The notes under the pieces were generated by a model. It worked only from the letters and a program-made list of their open reading frames with translations. It ran no database searches and was not told the origin of the DNA. From NCBI GenBank assembly GCA_023265995.1, contig JAHFSA010000002.1, forward strand, positions 322,814 through 386,813: a DNA stretch of 64,000 nt, in the 5' to 3' direction. Shown here piece by piece: positions 17,877-27,547 of the stretch (the stretch's first letter is position 1; every line of letters begins with the position of its first letter). The position numbers were made by a program, and so were the translations under genes. This DNA comes from Perlucidibaca sp. GTDB taxonomy: Bacteria; Pseudomonadota; Gammaproteobacteria; Pseudomonadales; Moraxellaceae.

Positions 17877-19001
17877 ATGAAAAAAACGGCAATGACCGCC
17901 ATCATGGCCGCCGCACTGCTGGCCGGCTGCAGCAGCATCCCGTCCGGCGCCTACAAGGAAAGCGGTGGTTGCCGCATTGATCGCTACAACCCGACCTGGG
18001 TTGCCGCCAATGTCACCGCCATGACCTGGGACGGCGCCTGCCTCAAGGGCCTGGCCAACGGCTACGGCAAGCTGGTGGTGACACGTCGTGACAGCGTGCC
18101 GGAAACCTACCAGGGCTACATGCAGCGCGGCACCTTCAGCACCCTGGGACAGCCGGCCGAACCGGCGTCGGAATTCGTCTCCGGCAAGTATCGCTGGGTC
18201 GGCCTGTTCAGCAACGGCCGCTTCTACTCCGGACAGATCTATCTCGACGGCAAGCTCGATTACGACGGCAGCCTGCATGCCTCGGGGCGCTACGGCACCG
18301 GCAAGAACTACTTCGCCAGCGGCATCTACATTGATGGCAGCTATATCGACCGCGCAGGCGGCGGCGTGCACCACAATGGCCAGGGCGTATCCAGGGGCGT
18401 GGTCTACTCGCCCGAGAACAAGCCGCTGCGCTGGATCTATCAGGAAAAGGCCTACAGCAGCGAAAAGGCCTGGAAGCAGGCCATGGAGGATGAGCGTCTG
18501 GCCTCCGAACGCAAGGCGCGCAACGAAGCCGCGCTCAACAGCAGCCTGGACACACTGTTTGCCAGGATGGACAGCCAGGTGACCGCCAGCCCCGGTGACA
18601 GCGAAGCCATGCTCGCCTACTACAGCCAGAACCGTGACGTCGCCCAGGCCAAGATGGCGACCGTGGACAAGCTGATCACGAAGTGCACGTCGTCATCCTG
18701 CGACTATCTGGACCTGCTCAAGAGCCGACGGGATCAGGCCTATCAGGCCTACCAGTCGCATGACAGCAATTACGACAAGACCCAGGAATCCATCGCCAGC
18801 GCCGCGCGCATGCAGGCCATCCTCGGCGCGCTGGAGCAGGTGGCGGTGAGCTCGGGCTATGTCGATGGCGCCCGCTACCAGCAGGCCAAGGCCCAGCAGC
18901 AGCAACTCGGCAACGCGCTCAGCCGCCTCACCAGCTCGGGTTCCGGCGTCGAGAGCGCGGGCAATCTGGCCGAGATCTACATGCTGATGCAGCGGGACTG
19001 A
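17877..19001 (+). CDS. Lipoprotein with MORN-like repeats, unknown function
   Basis: A 374-residue predicted lipoprotein: signal peptide with lipobox LAGC, Cys18. Residues about 35-175 contain Tyr/Gly-rich MORN-like units (GYGKLVV, YQGYMQRGTF, YSGQIYLDGKLDYDGSL, YGTGKNYFASGIY). A charged helical region follows from about 190 to 340, then a Gln-rich segment. ATG 17877 has GGAG eight bases upstream. The next gene begins three bases after the stop, so the two form an operon. I do not recognise a characterised homologue; an envelope-associated role is inferred from the lipobox. Confidence 0.75.
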   Translation: MKKTAMTAIMAAALLAGCSSIPSGAYKESGGCRIDRYNPTWVAANVTAMTWDGACLKGLANGYGKLVVTRRDSVPETYQGYMQRGTFSTLGQPAEPASEFVSGKYRWVGLFSNGRFYSGQIYLDGKLDYDGSLHASGRYGTGKNYFASGIYIDGSYIDRAGGGVHHNGQGVSRGVVYSPENKPLRWIYQEKAYSSEKAWKQAMEDERLASERKARNEAALNSSLDTLFARMDSQVTASPGDSEAMLAYYSQNRDVAQAKMATVDKLITKCTSSSCDYLDLLKSRRDQAYQAYQSHDSNYDKTQESIASAARMQAILGALEQVAVSSGYVDGARYQQAKAQQQQLGNALSRLTSSGSGVESAGNLAEIYMLMQRD

Positions 19002-19004
19002 AGC

Positions 19005-20090
19005 ATGCGCTGCCTGCTGCTGCCCATCTGTCTGCTGTTTTCCGCCCCGCTGCTGGCCGGCCCCGATCAACGCACCACGGTCGGTGACGGCGGACTCGGT
19101 GACCTGCTGGGCATGATAGCGTCGGAGCAGCCCGGCCAGAACGCCTGCCAGCCCGCCAGTGTGGCGCAGGCGCTGAGCGCACAGGAGCATGCTCTTGACG
19201 CGGCCGACGCCATGGGCTGCAAGGCCATCGCCAGCCACATGCAGGATCTGTCCGCCCTGTCCCGCCGTGCCGGCGAATGCCAGGATGGCGCACTGCAGCA
19301 GCGTGCCGGCAGCCTGGGCGCGCAGTATCGCGCCATTGAAAACCAGCGCTGCCAGGCCGGCCGGCAGGATGCCGCCGGACAGATCGCCGGCATCGCGGAA
19401 CTGGGATTGACCCAGGCGCAGCAGCGCGCCGATGCGAAGGCCGCGCGCCGCGAGGAGCAGCTGCGCCAGGGGCGACTCGCGGAACAGGCCCGTCAGCAGG
19501 CTCTGGCACAGCAACGCGAGATCGCTGCCCGTGCCGTGACCACCACCAGCAGCAATCCTTACGCAAACAACACCAGCCAGGGCAGCGTGACCTCCGGCAG
19601 TGACGCTGGCAGCGATTCGGGCGTGCCCGCGCCGCCGGCCCCGGGCCAGGTCAGCAGCCGTCCCGGCAGCGGCACCGCCAACACCGGCAACCGGCGCTCC
19701 AGCTTCACCTACGACGACACCAATCACAGCCAGTGCCTGTCCATCCGCGCCACCGGGCAGAACAGCGGCTCGCGCATGGCCTATGGCCACTACCAGCTGA
19801 CCAACCGCTGCAGCTATCCCATCACCGCGCATATCTGCACGGTCAGCGACAATGCCGACGGCTCGCCCAGCGACAGCTGGAACAAGTTCCAGGACGGGGC
19901 ACCCTGCCCGGGCGGCTGGGGTGGCGCCTCGTTCAAGGCCGGCGAGACACAGAACTCCAAGACCTGGTTCGAATTCCGCAACATCCGCTTCCACGCCTAC
20001 ATCTGCCGGGAGGGCTGGTCCATCGTCAACATGCAGGACAAGTCCGTCTACCTGATCGGCGAGCGCTATCGCTGTCGCATCTACCGCTAG
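19005..20090 (+). CDS. Secreted cysteine-rich protein, unknown function
   Basis: A 361-residue protein with an N-terminal signal peptide (approximately residues 1-18, probable cleavage after LLA). An Ala/Gln-rich helical region with scattered Cys spans about 25-175, a Ser/Gly/Pro linker about 180-228, and a compact C-terminal domain about 230-361 with six to seven cysteines (SQCLSIRA, TNRCSYPITAHIC, GAPCPGGW, AYICREGW, RYRCRIYR). The C-terminal pattern of paired Cys, an N-x-C-x-x-P turn and a closing basic strand looks like a disulfide-stabilised periplasmic or extracellular domain. It is cotranscribed with the lipoprotein gene before it. Function unknown. Confidence 0.72.
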   Translation: MRCLLLPICLLFSAPLLAGPDQRTTVGDGGLGDLLGMIASEQPGQNACQPASVAQALSAQEHALDAADAMGCKAIASHMQDLSALSRRAGECQDGALQQRAGSLGAQYRAIENQRCQAGRQDAAGQIAGIAELGLTQAQQRADAKAARREEQLRQGRLAEQARQQALAQQREIAARAVTTTSSNPYANNTSQGSVTSGSDAGSDSGVPAPPAPGQVSSRPGSGTANTGNRRSSFTYDDTNHSQCLSIRATGQNSGSRMAYGHYQLTNRCSYPITAHICTVSDNADGSPSDSWNKFQDGAPCPGGWGGASFKAGETQNSKTWFEFRNIRFHAYICREGWSIVNMQDKSVYLIGERYRCRIYR

Positions 20091-20159
20091 CCCGCGCGAG
20101 CAGGCGACCGGAGATGTTATGATCCGCAGCTTGTCGATTGCCTAGCTGCTGAAGAAAAC

Positions 20160-22253
20160 ATGACCCGTCGCCTGCTCGTCACCAGTGCCCTGCCCTACGC
20201 CAACGGCCCCATCCATCTCGGCCATCTGGTGGAATACATCCAGACCGACATATGGGTGCGCTTCCAGCGCGCTCGCGGTCATGAAGCGCACTATGTCTGC
20301 GCCGACGACGCCCACGGCACCGCCATCATGCTCAAGGCCGAGCAGAACGATCTGCCGCCGGAACAGCAGATCGCCAATGTGAAGGCCGAGCACGAGCGTG
20401 ATTTCGCCGGCTTCGGCATCCGTTTCGACAACTATCACTCGACGCATTCGGAAGAAAACCGCGCGCTGGCCGCGCTGATCTACACCCGTCTGCGTGATGG
20501 CATGAGTGGCGCCGAGGCCGGTTCGCTGAAGGCCGGCGGCCACATCGCCACGCGTTCCATCCGCCAGCTCTTCGACCCGGAAAAGAACCTGTTCCTGGCC
20601 GACCGCTTCATCAAGGGCGAATGCCCCAAGTGTGGCGCCGCCGACCAGTACGGCGACTCCTGCGAGGTCTGCAGCGCCACCTATGCGCCGACCGAGCTGA
20701 AGAACCCGCGCTCGACCATCTCCGGCGCCACTCCGGTGGAAAAGGAATCGCTGCACTACTTCTTCCAGCTGCCGCACTTCGAGGCCCTGCTCAAGGAGTG
20801 GACGCGCAGCGGCGCGCTGCAGGACGAAGTCGCCAACAAGCTCGCCGAGTGGTTCGAGTCCGGCCTCGCCGACTGGGACATCTCGCGTGACGCGCCCTAC
20901 TTCGGCTTCGAGATTCCGGATGCGCCGGGCAAGTACTTCTATGTCTGGCTGGATGCCCCGGTGGGCTACATGGCCAGCTTCCAGAACCTGTGCGCAAAGA
21001 CGCCGGGCCTGGACTTCGATGACTACTGGAAAGTGGGCAGCGATACCGAGCTGTATCACTTCATCGGCAAGGACATCGTCTATTTCCACGCCCTGTTCTG
21101 GCCGGCCATGCTGGAGGGCGCGGGCTTCCGCAAACCCTCCGGCGTGTTCGCGCACGGCTTCCTGACCGTCAACGGCCAGAAGATGTCGAAGTCACGCGGC
21201 ACCTTCATCCAGGCGCAGACCTATCTGCAGCACCTGAACCCGGAATACCTGCGCTACTACTTCGCCGCCAAGCTGTCCGGCAAGGTCGAGGACATCGACC
21301 TCAACCTGGAAGACTTCACCCTGCGCGTGAACTCGGATCTGGTCGGCAAGGTCGTCAACATCGCCAGCCGCTGCGCCGGTTTCATCAGCAAGCGCTTCGC
21401 CGGCCAGCTCAGCGCCGACTGCGCCGAGCCGCAGCTGCTCAACGACTTCATCGCCGCCGGCGACAGCATCGCCGCGCATTACGAGGCACGTGACTTCGGT
21501 CGCGCCATTCGCGAAATCATGGCGCTGGCCGACCGCGCCAACCAGTACATCGACGAGAAGAAGCCGTGGGCACTGGCCAAGGTCGAGGGCATGGATGCCG
21601 AGGTACAGGCCGTGTGCTCGGTTGGCCTCAACCTGTTCCGCCAGCTCATGACCTATCTTGCCCCGGTGCTGCCCGCCATGGCCGAAGCCAGCGCCGGCTT
21701 CCTCAACCTGCCCGGCTTCGGCTGGGAGGATCGCCGTTCGCTGCTGCTGGCCCAGGACATCCAGCCCTTCCAGGCGCTGATGACGCGTGTCGACCCGGTC
21801 GCCGTGGAAGCCATGGTGGCAGCCTCCAAGGACTCGCTGGCCAACGCCCAGCCGGTGGCCGCTGTCGCCGCGCCGGCCAAGACTGCCGCGAAGGCATCCG
21901 CCCCGGCCGCCGATGCCCCGGTCGAAACCATAGGCATCGATGACTTCGCCAAGGTCGACCTGCGTGTCGCGCGCATCGTCTCGGCCGAGCACGTCGAAGG
22001 CGCCGACAAGCTGCTGCGCCTGCAGCTCGACCTCGGCGGCGAGACCCGCCAGGTCTTCGCCGGCATCAAGAGCGCCTACCCGGACCCGCAGGCCCTGGTC
22101 GGCCGCCATACCGTCATGGTCGCCAACCTGGCCCCGCGCAAGATGAAGTTCGGCATGAGCGAAGGCATGGTGCTGGCCGCCGGCCCCGGTGGCAGCGACA
22201 TCTTCCTGCTCTCGCCGGATCAGGGCGCGCAGCCCGGCATGAAGGTGAAGTGA
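20160..22253 (+). CDS. metG: Methionyl-tRNA synthetase
   Basis: Class I aminoacyl-tRNA synthetase charging tRNA-Met. The 697 residues include HLGH at 19-22 (HIGH motif), a zinc knuckle CPKC...CEVC near 155-171, KMSKS at 341-345, the anticodon-binding helical domain, an Ala/Pro linker near 560-585, and a C-terminal EMAP-type tRNA-binding dimerisation domain. ATG 20160 gives [16 protein letters not shown]. The esterase gene overlaps its stop codon. Confidence 0.98.
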   Translation: MTRRLLVTSALPYANGPIHLGHLVEYIQTDIWVRFQRARGHEAHYVCADDAHGTAIMLKAEQNDLPPEQQIANVKAEHERDFAGFGIRFDNYHSTHSEENRALAALIYTRLRDGMSGAEAGSLKAGGHIATRSIRQLFDPEKNLFLADRFIKGECPKCGAADQYGDSCEVCSATYAPTELKNPRSTISGATPVEKESLHYFFQLPHFEALLKEWTRSGALQDEVANKLAEWFESGLADWDISRDAPYFGFEIPDAPGKYFYVWLDAPVGYMASFQNLCAKTPGLDFDDYWKVGSDTELYHFIGKDIVYFHALFWPAMLEGAGFRKPSGVFAHGFLTVNGQKMSKSRGTFIQAQTYLQHLNPEYLRYYFAAKLSGKVEDIDLNLEDFTLRVNSDLVGKVVNIASRCAGFISKRFAGQLSADCAEPQLLNDFIAAGDSIAAHYEARDFGRAIREIMALADRANQYIDEKKPWALAKVEGMDAEVQAVCSVGLNLFRQLMTYLAPVLPAMAEASAGFLNLPGFGWEDRRSLLLAQDIQPFQALMTRVDPVAVEAMVAASKDSLANAQPVAAVAAPAKTAAKASAPAADAPVETIGIDDFAKVDLRVARIVSAEHVEGADKLLRLQLDLGGETRQVFAGIKSAYPDPQALVGRHTVMVANLAPRKMKFGMSEGMVLAAGPGGSDIFLLSPDQGAQPGMKVK

Positions 22254-22930
22254 TGACGACCACCGCCATGTTGACCACCATAGAGCGCGAGACCGGCGCC
22301 AATCCCGACTTCAGCGTGATCTGGCTGCATGGCCTCGGCGCCGACGGCAACGACTTCGTGCCGGTGGTGCCGGAGCTGGGCCTGCCGTCAGGCACCGCCG
22401 TGCGCTTCGTGTTCCCCAATGCGCCGGTGATGCCGGTCACCATCAACGGCGGCTACGTCATGCCGGCCTGGTACGACATCCTGTCGCTGGATGGCAGCCG
22501 CCGCGATGTCGACGAAACCGGCATACGCGCCAGCCGCGAGGCCATCCGCGCGCTCATCGCCCGCGAGAATGCACGCGGCATCGCCTGCTCGCGCATCGTG
22601 CTCGCCGGCTTCTCGCAGGGCGGCGCCATGGCCTACACCATCGGCCTCACGCATCCCGAAAGACTGGCCGGCATCATCGCGCTCTCGGCCTATCTGCCCT
22701 CGCCCGACCTCGTCCGTGACGAGCTCGCCGAAGCCAACCGCCAGACTCCGATCTTCGCCGGCCACGGCAGCCACGACGACATCGTCGCGGTCGAGCTTGG
22801 CGCCGAAGCGCGCGACCGCGTGCAGGCACTGTGCGGCCAGGCGCCGGAGTGGCACACCTACGCCATGCCGCACTCGGTCTGCCTGGAAGAAATCGCCGAC
22901 ATCGGCGAGTGGCTGACACGCCTGCTTTGA
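22253..22930 (+). CDS. Alpha/beta-hydrolase carboxylesterase
   Basis: A 225-residue cytoplasmic esterase of the carboxylesterase/phospholipase (acyl-protein thioesterase-like) family. [12 protein letters not shown] forms the oxyanion region near 24-35 and GFSQGGAM near 118-125 carries the nucleophile Ser; the Asp (GHGSHDDIV) and His (PHSV) of the triad are visible near 170 and 205. The start ATG overlaps the metG stop (TGATG). An alternative start lies five codons later. Natural substrate unknown. Confidence 0.88.
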   Translation: MTTTAMLTTIERETGANPDFSVIWLHGLGADGNDFVPVVPELGLPSGTAVRFVFPNAPVMPVTINGGYVMPAWYDILSLDGSRRDVDETGIRASREAIRALIARENARGIACSRIVLAGFSQGGAMAYTIGLTHPERLAGIIALSAYLPSPDLVRDELAEANRQTPIFAGHGSHDDIVAVELGAEARDRVQALCGQAPEWHTYAMPHSVCLEEIADIGEWLTRLL

Positions 22931-22955
22931 TCACCCCTCACCGGAACCTCTGCCC

Positions 22956-23297
22956 ATGAGCCAGTTGCCCCCCTGCCCGCAATGCGGATCCGAATTCACC
23001 TATCTCGATGGCGCGACCTGCATCTGCCCGGAATGCGCGCATGAATGGACGCCCGGCGCCGAAAGCCAGGGCACGGACGAGACGCGCGTTATCCGCGATG
23101 CCAACGGCAACGAGCTCGCCGACGGCGACAGCGTCACCGTCATCAAGGATCTCAAGGTCAAGGGTTCGTCGCTGGTGGTGAAGATCGGCACCAAGGTGCG
23201 CAACATCCGCTTGGTCGATGGCGATCACGACATCGACTGCAAGATCGACGGCATCGGCGCCATGAAGCTGAAGTCGGAGTTCGTCAAGAAGGCCTGA
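22956..23297 (+). CDS. yjdM: Zinc-ribbon protein YjdM (PhnA family)
   Basis: A 113-residue protein with an N-terminal zinc ribbon (CPQCGSEF at 7-14 and [10 protein letters not shown] at 24-33) and the conserved C-terminal domain with [15 protein letters not shown] and [16 protein letters not shown]. The family was once linked by name to alkylphosphonate uptake, but the function is not established. ATG 22956 starts [11 protein letters not shown]. Length is normal for the family. Confidence 0.93.
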   Translation: MSQLPPCPQCGSEFTYLDGATCICPECAHEWTPGAESQGTDETRVIRDANGNELADGDSVTVIKDLKVKGSSLVVKIGTKVRNIRLVDGDHDIDCKIDGIGAMKLKSEFVKKA

Positions 23298-23311
23298 GCC
23301 GGCCCCGCGTC

Positions 23312-23680
23312 TCAGCCGAGCAGATCGCGTAGTCCGGCTGCGTGGCGCTCGGCTGCCGCCGCGACATCCTCCGCCATGGCCTGATACAGGGCCAGCACCT
23401 CGGCACCCAGCGCCGTCAGATGCGCCCCGCCACCATGCTGGCCGCCGGCCGCCGAGGCCACCAGCGGCTCGCGGAAGCAGCGATTCATGGTATCGACCAG
23501 CAGCCAGGCACGACGATAGCTCATGCCGAGGCGGCGCCCGGCCGCCGAAATCGAGCCCTCGCTGGCAATCGCGGAAAGCAGGTCGGCCTTGCCCGGCCCG
23601 AGCGCGATCTCCGCGCCCCGATACAGGCGCACACGACTCTTCAGGGTGATCTCCGGAAGCTCCGGCAAAATGTCAGGCAT
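23312..23680 (-). CDS. ModE-like winged-helix regulator, DNA-binding domain only
   Basis: A 122-residue transcription factor resembling the N-terminal domain of molybdate regulator ModE. LGPGKADLLSAIASEGSISAAGRRLGMSYRRAW carries the LysR-type helix-turn-helix (residues 27-59) and the segment to about 105 matches the wing and dimerisation helix. The MOP ligand-binding domains of full ModE are absent, as in many short relatives, so metal sensing cannot be assumed. No molybdate transport gene is nearby. ATG 23680 is chosen because the upstream extension is low-complexity; it is convergent with yjdM. Confidence 0.85.
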   Translation of the reverse strand: MPDILPELPEITLKSRVRLYRGAEIALGPGKADLLSAIASEGSISAAGRRLGMSYRRAWLLVDTMNRCFREPLVASAAGGQHGGGAHLTALGAEVLALYQAMAEDVAAAAERHAAGLRDLLG

Positions 23681-23908
23681 GAGGCTCGGTGCTCGTGTCT
23701 CGGTCAGCGATCGGCACATGCTAAGGCGGCAGGGCAGACGGGAAAAGCCATTTTGCACGCCAGGCTCCGCAGCGGCCGGCCGCGCTTGCCGGCCTGGCGT
23801 GCCTGGCCGGTCAGCCTGCGACTGACAAGAGGGCTTGCCAAAGCGCCTGCTGCTGGCTGATTCTCGACGCCATATGCCCATTCAAGAATCTGCCAGAGAG
23901 CGGACACC

Positions 23909-25759
23909 ATGCCCAGCGAAAACCCCATGACCGGCAAGCCTGATCCCGCCGGCAAGAAAGTCGGCCTGCGCGACATTGCCCAGGGCGCACTGCAAGTCAT
24001 TCCCGACCTGATCACCCTCAATCGCGGCCTGTTCGGCCTCGCCACCCTCAAGCCCGACAGCGAAATGTCCATAGGCCGCGTGCTCGAGCGCTGGGCGCGT
24101 CAGGCACCCGACCGCGTGGCCGTGCGCTATGACGATCAGAGCTGGACCTATGCCCAGTTCAACAGCTGGGTGAACCGCCTCGCCGCCAGCTTCGCCGCGC
24201 GTGGTCTGGGCTCGGGCGAGACCGTGGCCATCCTGGCCGAGAACCACCCGGCCCAGCTCGCCTGCATCGCCGCCGCCGTCAAGCTCGGCGCCGTCGCCGG
24301 CCTGCTCAACCACCACCAGCGCGGCGACGTGCTCAGCCACAGCATAGGCCTGGTCAAGCCGCAGATTCTCGTGGTCAGCGGCGAGTGTCGCGAAGCCATA
24401 GACAGCACGCCCTACACCCCGGCGACCATGCCCGAGCTGACGCACTTCTGGCTCGGCGGCGATGACAAGCTGCCGGCGCCGGAGGGCTATGTCGATCTCG
24501 CCCGCGATGCCGGCCGCAAGCGCAGCATCAACCCGGAAAGCACGCGCAAGGTGCGTGCCAGCCAGCCCTGCTTCTACATCTTCACCTCCGGCACCACCGG
24601 CATGCCCAAGGCCTCGGTGATGACGCACTACCGCTGGCTGGCCTCCATGGCCGGCGTCGGCAACGCCACCCTGCGCCTGAAGCCGGATGACGTGTTCTAC
24701 TGCTGCCTGCCGCTCTATCACAACAATGCCCTGACCGTGGCCTGGGCCTGCGTGCTCTCCACCGGCGCCACCCTGGCCATAGACCGCAAGTTCAGCGCCA
24801 GCCGCTTCTGGGAGCGCGTGCGCTTCCACAACGCCACCGCCTTCACCTACATCGGCGAGCTGCTGCGCTACCTGCTCAACCGCGACGCCAGCGCTCAGGA
24901 CAAGGACCACCGCATCCGCCTGATCACCGGCAACGGCCTGCGCCCGGAAATCTGGAAGCAGTTCCAGGAGCGTTTCGGCATCGAGCGCATCTACGAGTTC
25001 TATGGCGCCAGCGAATCCAACATCGCCTTCATCAACGCCTTCGGCGTCAGCGAAACCGCCGGCTTCTCGCCGCTGCCGTTCGCCATCGTCGAGTTCGACG
25101 CCGACAGCGAGGAGCCGGTGAAGAATGCCAAGGGCTTCCTGGTCAGGGTCAAGAAGGGCGGCATAGGCCTGCTCATCAGCGAGGTCAGCGAACGCCGCCC
25201 GTTCGACGGCTACACCGACCCCGCCGCCGGCGAGAAGAAGCTGCTGCGCAATGTCTTCAAGAAGGGCGACTGCTACTTCAACACCGGCGACCTGGTGCGC
25301 GACCAGGGCCTGCGTCACATCCAGTTCGTCGATCGTGTCGGCGACACCTTCCGCTGGAAGGGCGAGAACGTCGCCAGCACGGAAGTCGAAGGCGCGCTCG
25401 CCGGCTGCGACGGCATCGAGCATGGTGCCGTCTATGGCGTCAGCGTGCCCGGCTGCGACGGCAAGGCCGGCATGGCCGCCGTCACGCTCAAGGCCGGTCA
25501 CGCCTTTGACGCCGCCGCGGTCACCCGCCATCTGGTCAGCAGCCTGCCGGCCTATGCCGTGCCGCTGTTCCTGCGCATACAGCCCGAGCAGGAAACCACC
25601 GGAACCTTCAAGTACCGCAAGGTCGAACTGAAGAACGCCGGCTTCGACCCGGACAAGGTCGACGGCCCGCTTTACGTGCTGGCCGATCGCGCCCGCGGCT
25701 ACGAGCCGCTCGCCCCCGCCCTGCACGCGCAGATCATGGCCGGCGCGCTCAAGCTCTGA
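23909..25759 (+). CDS. Long-chain acyl-CoA synthetase
   Basis: A 616-residue AMP-forming ligase that activates long-chain fatty acids to acyl-CoA. It has the AMP-binding P-loop FTSGTTGMPKASV near 224-236, YEFYGASESN near 366-375, NTGDLVRDQG near 458 and the hinge region DRVGDTFRWKGENVAS near 475-490. The N-terminal segment and overall layout match the very-long-chain/FATP-like acyl-CoA synthetases of Acinetobacter and Pseudomonas rather than E. coli FadD. The wax ester synthase gene follows after 54 bases, suggesting supply of acyl-CoA for storage lipid. Confidence 0.92.
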   Translation: MPSENPMTGKPDPAGKKVGLRDIAQGALQVIPDLITLNRGLFGLATLKPDSEMSIGRVLERWARQAPDRVAVRYDDQSWTYAQFNSWVNRLAASFAARGLGSGETVAILAENHPAQLACIAAAVKLGAVAGLLNHHQRGDVLSHSIGLVKPQILVVSGECREAIDSTPYTPATMPELTHFWLGGDDKLPAPEGYVDLARDAGRKRSINPESTRKVRASQPCFYIFTSGTTGMPKASVMTHYRWLASMAGVGNATLRLKPDDVFYCCLPLYHNNALTVAWACVLSTGATLAIDRKFSASRFWERVRFHNATAFTYIGELLRYLLNRDASAQDKDHRIRLITGNGLRPEIWKQFQERFGIERIYEFYGASESNIAFINAFGVSETAGFSPLPFAIVEFDADSEEPVKNAKGFLVRVKKGGIGLLISEVSERRPFDGYTDPAAGEKKLLRNVFKKGDCYFNTGDLVRDQGLRHIQFVDRVGDTFRWKGENVASTEVEGALAGCDGIEHGAVYGVSVPGCDGKAGMAAVTLKAGHAFDAAAVTRHLVSSLPAYAVPLFLRIQPEQETTGTFKYRKVELKNAGFDPDKVDGPLYVLADRARGYEPLAPALHAQIMAGALKL

Positions 25760-25813
25760 GGCCGCGCCGGCTGCGTCCGTACCAACAGAACAACAAGGAT
25801 AAAGGACACCAAC

Positions 25814-27181
25814 ATGACACCGCTTTCCCCCCAGGACCAGATGTTCCTGCTCGTCGAACGCCGCAACCAGCCCATGCATGTCGGCAGCCTCATGCTGCTG
25901 ACACCGCCGCCTGATGCCGGCCCCGACTATGTCCAGGAACTGTCGGAGTGGGCGCGCAGCCATACCGTGGCGCAGCCGCCGTTCAACCAGAAGCTGACCC
26001 ACAAGCTCGGCCTGCCGTTCTGGACCGAAGACACCGAGTTCGACCTCGAAGCCCATGTCCACCACATCTCGCTGCCCAAGCCGGGACGCATACGCGAACT
26101 GCTGGCCATCGTCTCCAAGCTGCACAGCGGGCTCATGGACCGCGCCAAGCCGCTCTGGGAGTTCTACCTGATCGATGGTGTCGAGGATGGCCGCATTGCC
26201 GTCTACAGCCGTATCCATCACGCCCTCATCGATGGCGTGGCCGGCATGCGCATGCTGCAGAAGAGCATGTCGCCGGACCCCTCGGTGCGCGACCTGCAGC
26301 CGTTCTGGGCCATTCCGCCGCGCAAGCGCAAGCCCGCCGATGGCGTGGTAGCACAGGTCACCCAGCCGCTCTCGAGGGCCGCCAAGGTCGCCAATGTCGT
26401 GCGCGAACAGGCCGCGACCTGGCCCAAGGTCACGCGTGAAATCATCAAGTCGATCAAGTCGCGCAACAGCGACGCCGACTATGTCTCGGTGTTCCAGGCC
26501 CCGCGCACCATCCTCAATCAGCGCATCAGCGCCTCGCGCCGCTTCGCCGCGCAATCGTGGTCGCTGGAGCGCATCAAGGCCGCCAGCAAGCGCCACCAGT
26601 GCACGCTCAACGACGTTGTGCTGGCCATGTGCGCCTCGGCGCTGCGTCAGTATCTCGGCGACCTCGATGCCCTGCCCGACCAGCCGCTGGTGGCCATGGT
26701 GCCGGTCTCGCTGCGCAAGGATGACTCCGAGGGCGGCAACCAGGTCGGCGTGGTGCTGGCCAACCTCGCCACCCATCTCGACGACCCGCTCGAACGTCTC
26801 GATGCCATTGCCCGTTCGGTGCTGAACAGCAAGGAACGCTTCTCCGGCATGACCCAGCTGGAAATCATGAACTACGTCAGCACCGCGCTGGCCATCAGCG
26901 GCATCAACATGGCCACCGGCATTGCGCCGACCTGGCAGGCCTTCAACATCGTGGTGTCGAACGTGCCCGGTCCGAAGGATGTGATGTACTGGAACGGGGC
27001 CAAGCTGGAGGGCATCTATCCGGTGTCCATCGCCATGGATGGCCAGGCCACCAACATCACCGTGGTGAGCTATGCCGACAAGATGGAGATCGGCATCATC
27101 GCCTGCCGTCGCACGCTGCCGCACATGCAGAAGCTGCTGCAGTACCTGGAGGATGGCCTGGCCGAGCTGGAAGCCTGCTGA
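25814..27181 (+). CDS. Bifunctional wax ester synthase / diacylglycerol acyltransferase
   Basis: A 455-residue WS/DGAT enzyme that joins acyl-CoA to fatty alcohols or diacylglycerol, making wax esters and triacylglycerol. The catalytic HHxxxDG is H135-H136 to D140-G141. PLWE at 113-116, the SNVPGP region near 385 and a length close to the 458 residues of Acinetobacter AtfA support the assignment. AAGGA precedes ATG 25814. It is probably cotranscribed with the acyl-CoA synthetase. The symbol is withheld because genomes often hold several paralogues. Confidence 0.94.
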   Translation: MTPLSPQDQMFLLVERRNQPMHVGSLMLLTPPPDAGPDYVQELSEWARSHTVAQPPFNQKLTHKLGLPFWTEDTEFDLEAHVHHISLPKPGRIRELLAIVSKLHSGLMDRAKPLWEFYLIDGVEDGRIAVYSRIHHALIDGVAGMRMLQKSMSPDPSVRDLQPFWAIPPRKRKPADGVVAQVTQPLSRAAKVANVVREQAATWPKVTREIIKSIKSRNSDADYVSVFQAPRTILNQRISASRRFAAQSWSLERIKAASKRHQCTLNDVVLAMCASALRQYLGDLDALPDQPLVAMVPVSLRKDDSEGGNQVGVVLANLATHLDDPLERLDAIARSVLNSKERFSGMTQLEIMNYVSTALAISGINMATGIAPTWQAFNIVVSNVPGPKDVMYWNGAKLEGIYPVSIAMDGQATNITVVSYADKMEIGIIACRRTLPHMQKLLQYLEDGLAELEAC

Positions 27182-27218
27182 GCCGGCGACGGAATTCCGG
27201 CGGGATGGTCACTGATGC

Positions 27219-27377
27219 TCACTGGTAATCAGTCCATCCCGAACGGGCCTTGTGCTCGGCCGTCATCAGGTGTTCGGCCTCCTCAAGCTCGATCTGGTCT
27301 ATGAGGGCGACAAAGCCCTTGGCGAGACAGAAGTAGAAGCAGAGATTGGCATCCAGCAGCCTGATGATCCTGTTCAT
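27219..27377 (-). CDS. 52-residue small protein, unknown
   Basis: A short frame encoding 52 residues starting MNRIIRLLDANLCF. It has a perfect GGAGGT ribosome site four bases before ATG 27377, and a perfect inverted repeat at 27414-27430 upstream. The middle is amphipathic to hydrophobic (CFYFCLAKGFVALIDQIEL), the end charged. It is convergent with the wax ester synthase, with 37 bases between stops. No homologue is recognised. The strong ribosome site is the main argument that it is real. Confidence 0.5.
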   Translation of the reverse strand: MNRIIRLLDANLCFYFCLAKGFVALIDQIELEEAEHLMTAEHKARSGWTDYQ

Positions 27378-27413
27378 GCGCACCTCCCGGCAAATGCCCG
27401 GACTGACATTTTT

Positions 27414-27430
27414 CTGACGCCAGGCGTCAG
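27414..27430. promoter_or_regulatory. Perfect inverted repeat, possible operator
   Basis: CTGACGC, CAG, GCGTCAG forms a 7-bp dyad with a three-base spacer, 37 bases upstream of the small-protein start. The short spacer suits a dimeric repressor site; a small RNA hairpin is the alternative. The remaining bases to 27547 show no gene. Confidence 0.4.
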
Positions 27431-27547
27431 TGACAGGAGGAGTGCTGCATTGCCGATGCCAGTTGCCGGGATCGGCAACCACAGTCATACCGGCTGTTAC
27501 CGGGCATTAACGGAAGCGCCTGCAACGGGCATGCGGGCATGTGCCCG

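Noticed and set aside
23882-27124. 1080-codon minus-strand open frame
   Set aside because: It runs antisense across both the acyl-CoA synthetase and wax ester synthase genes and the gap between them; the plus-strand products have full catalytic motifs.
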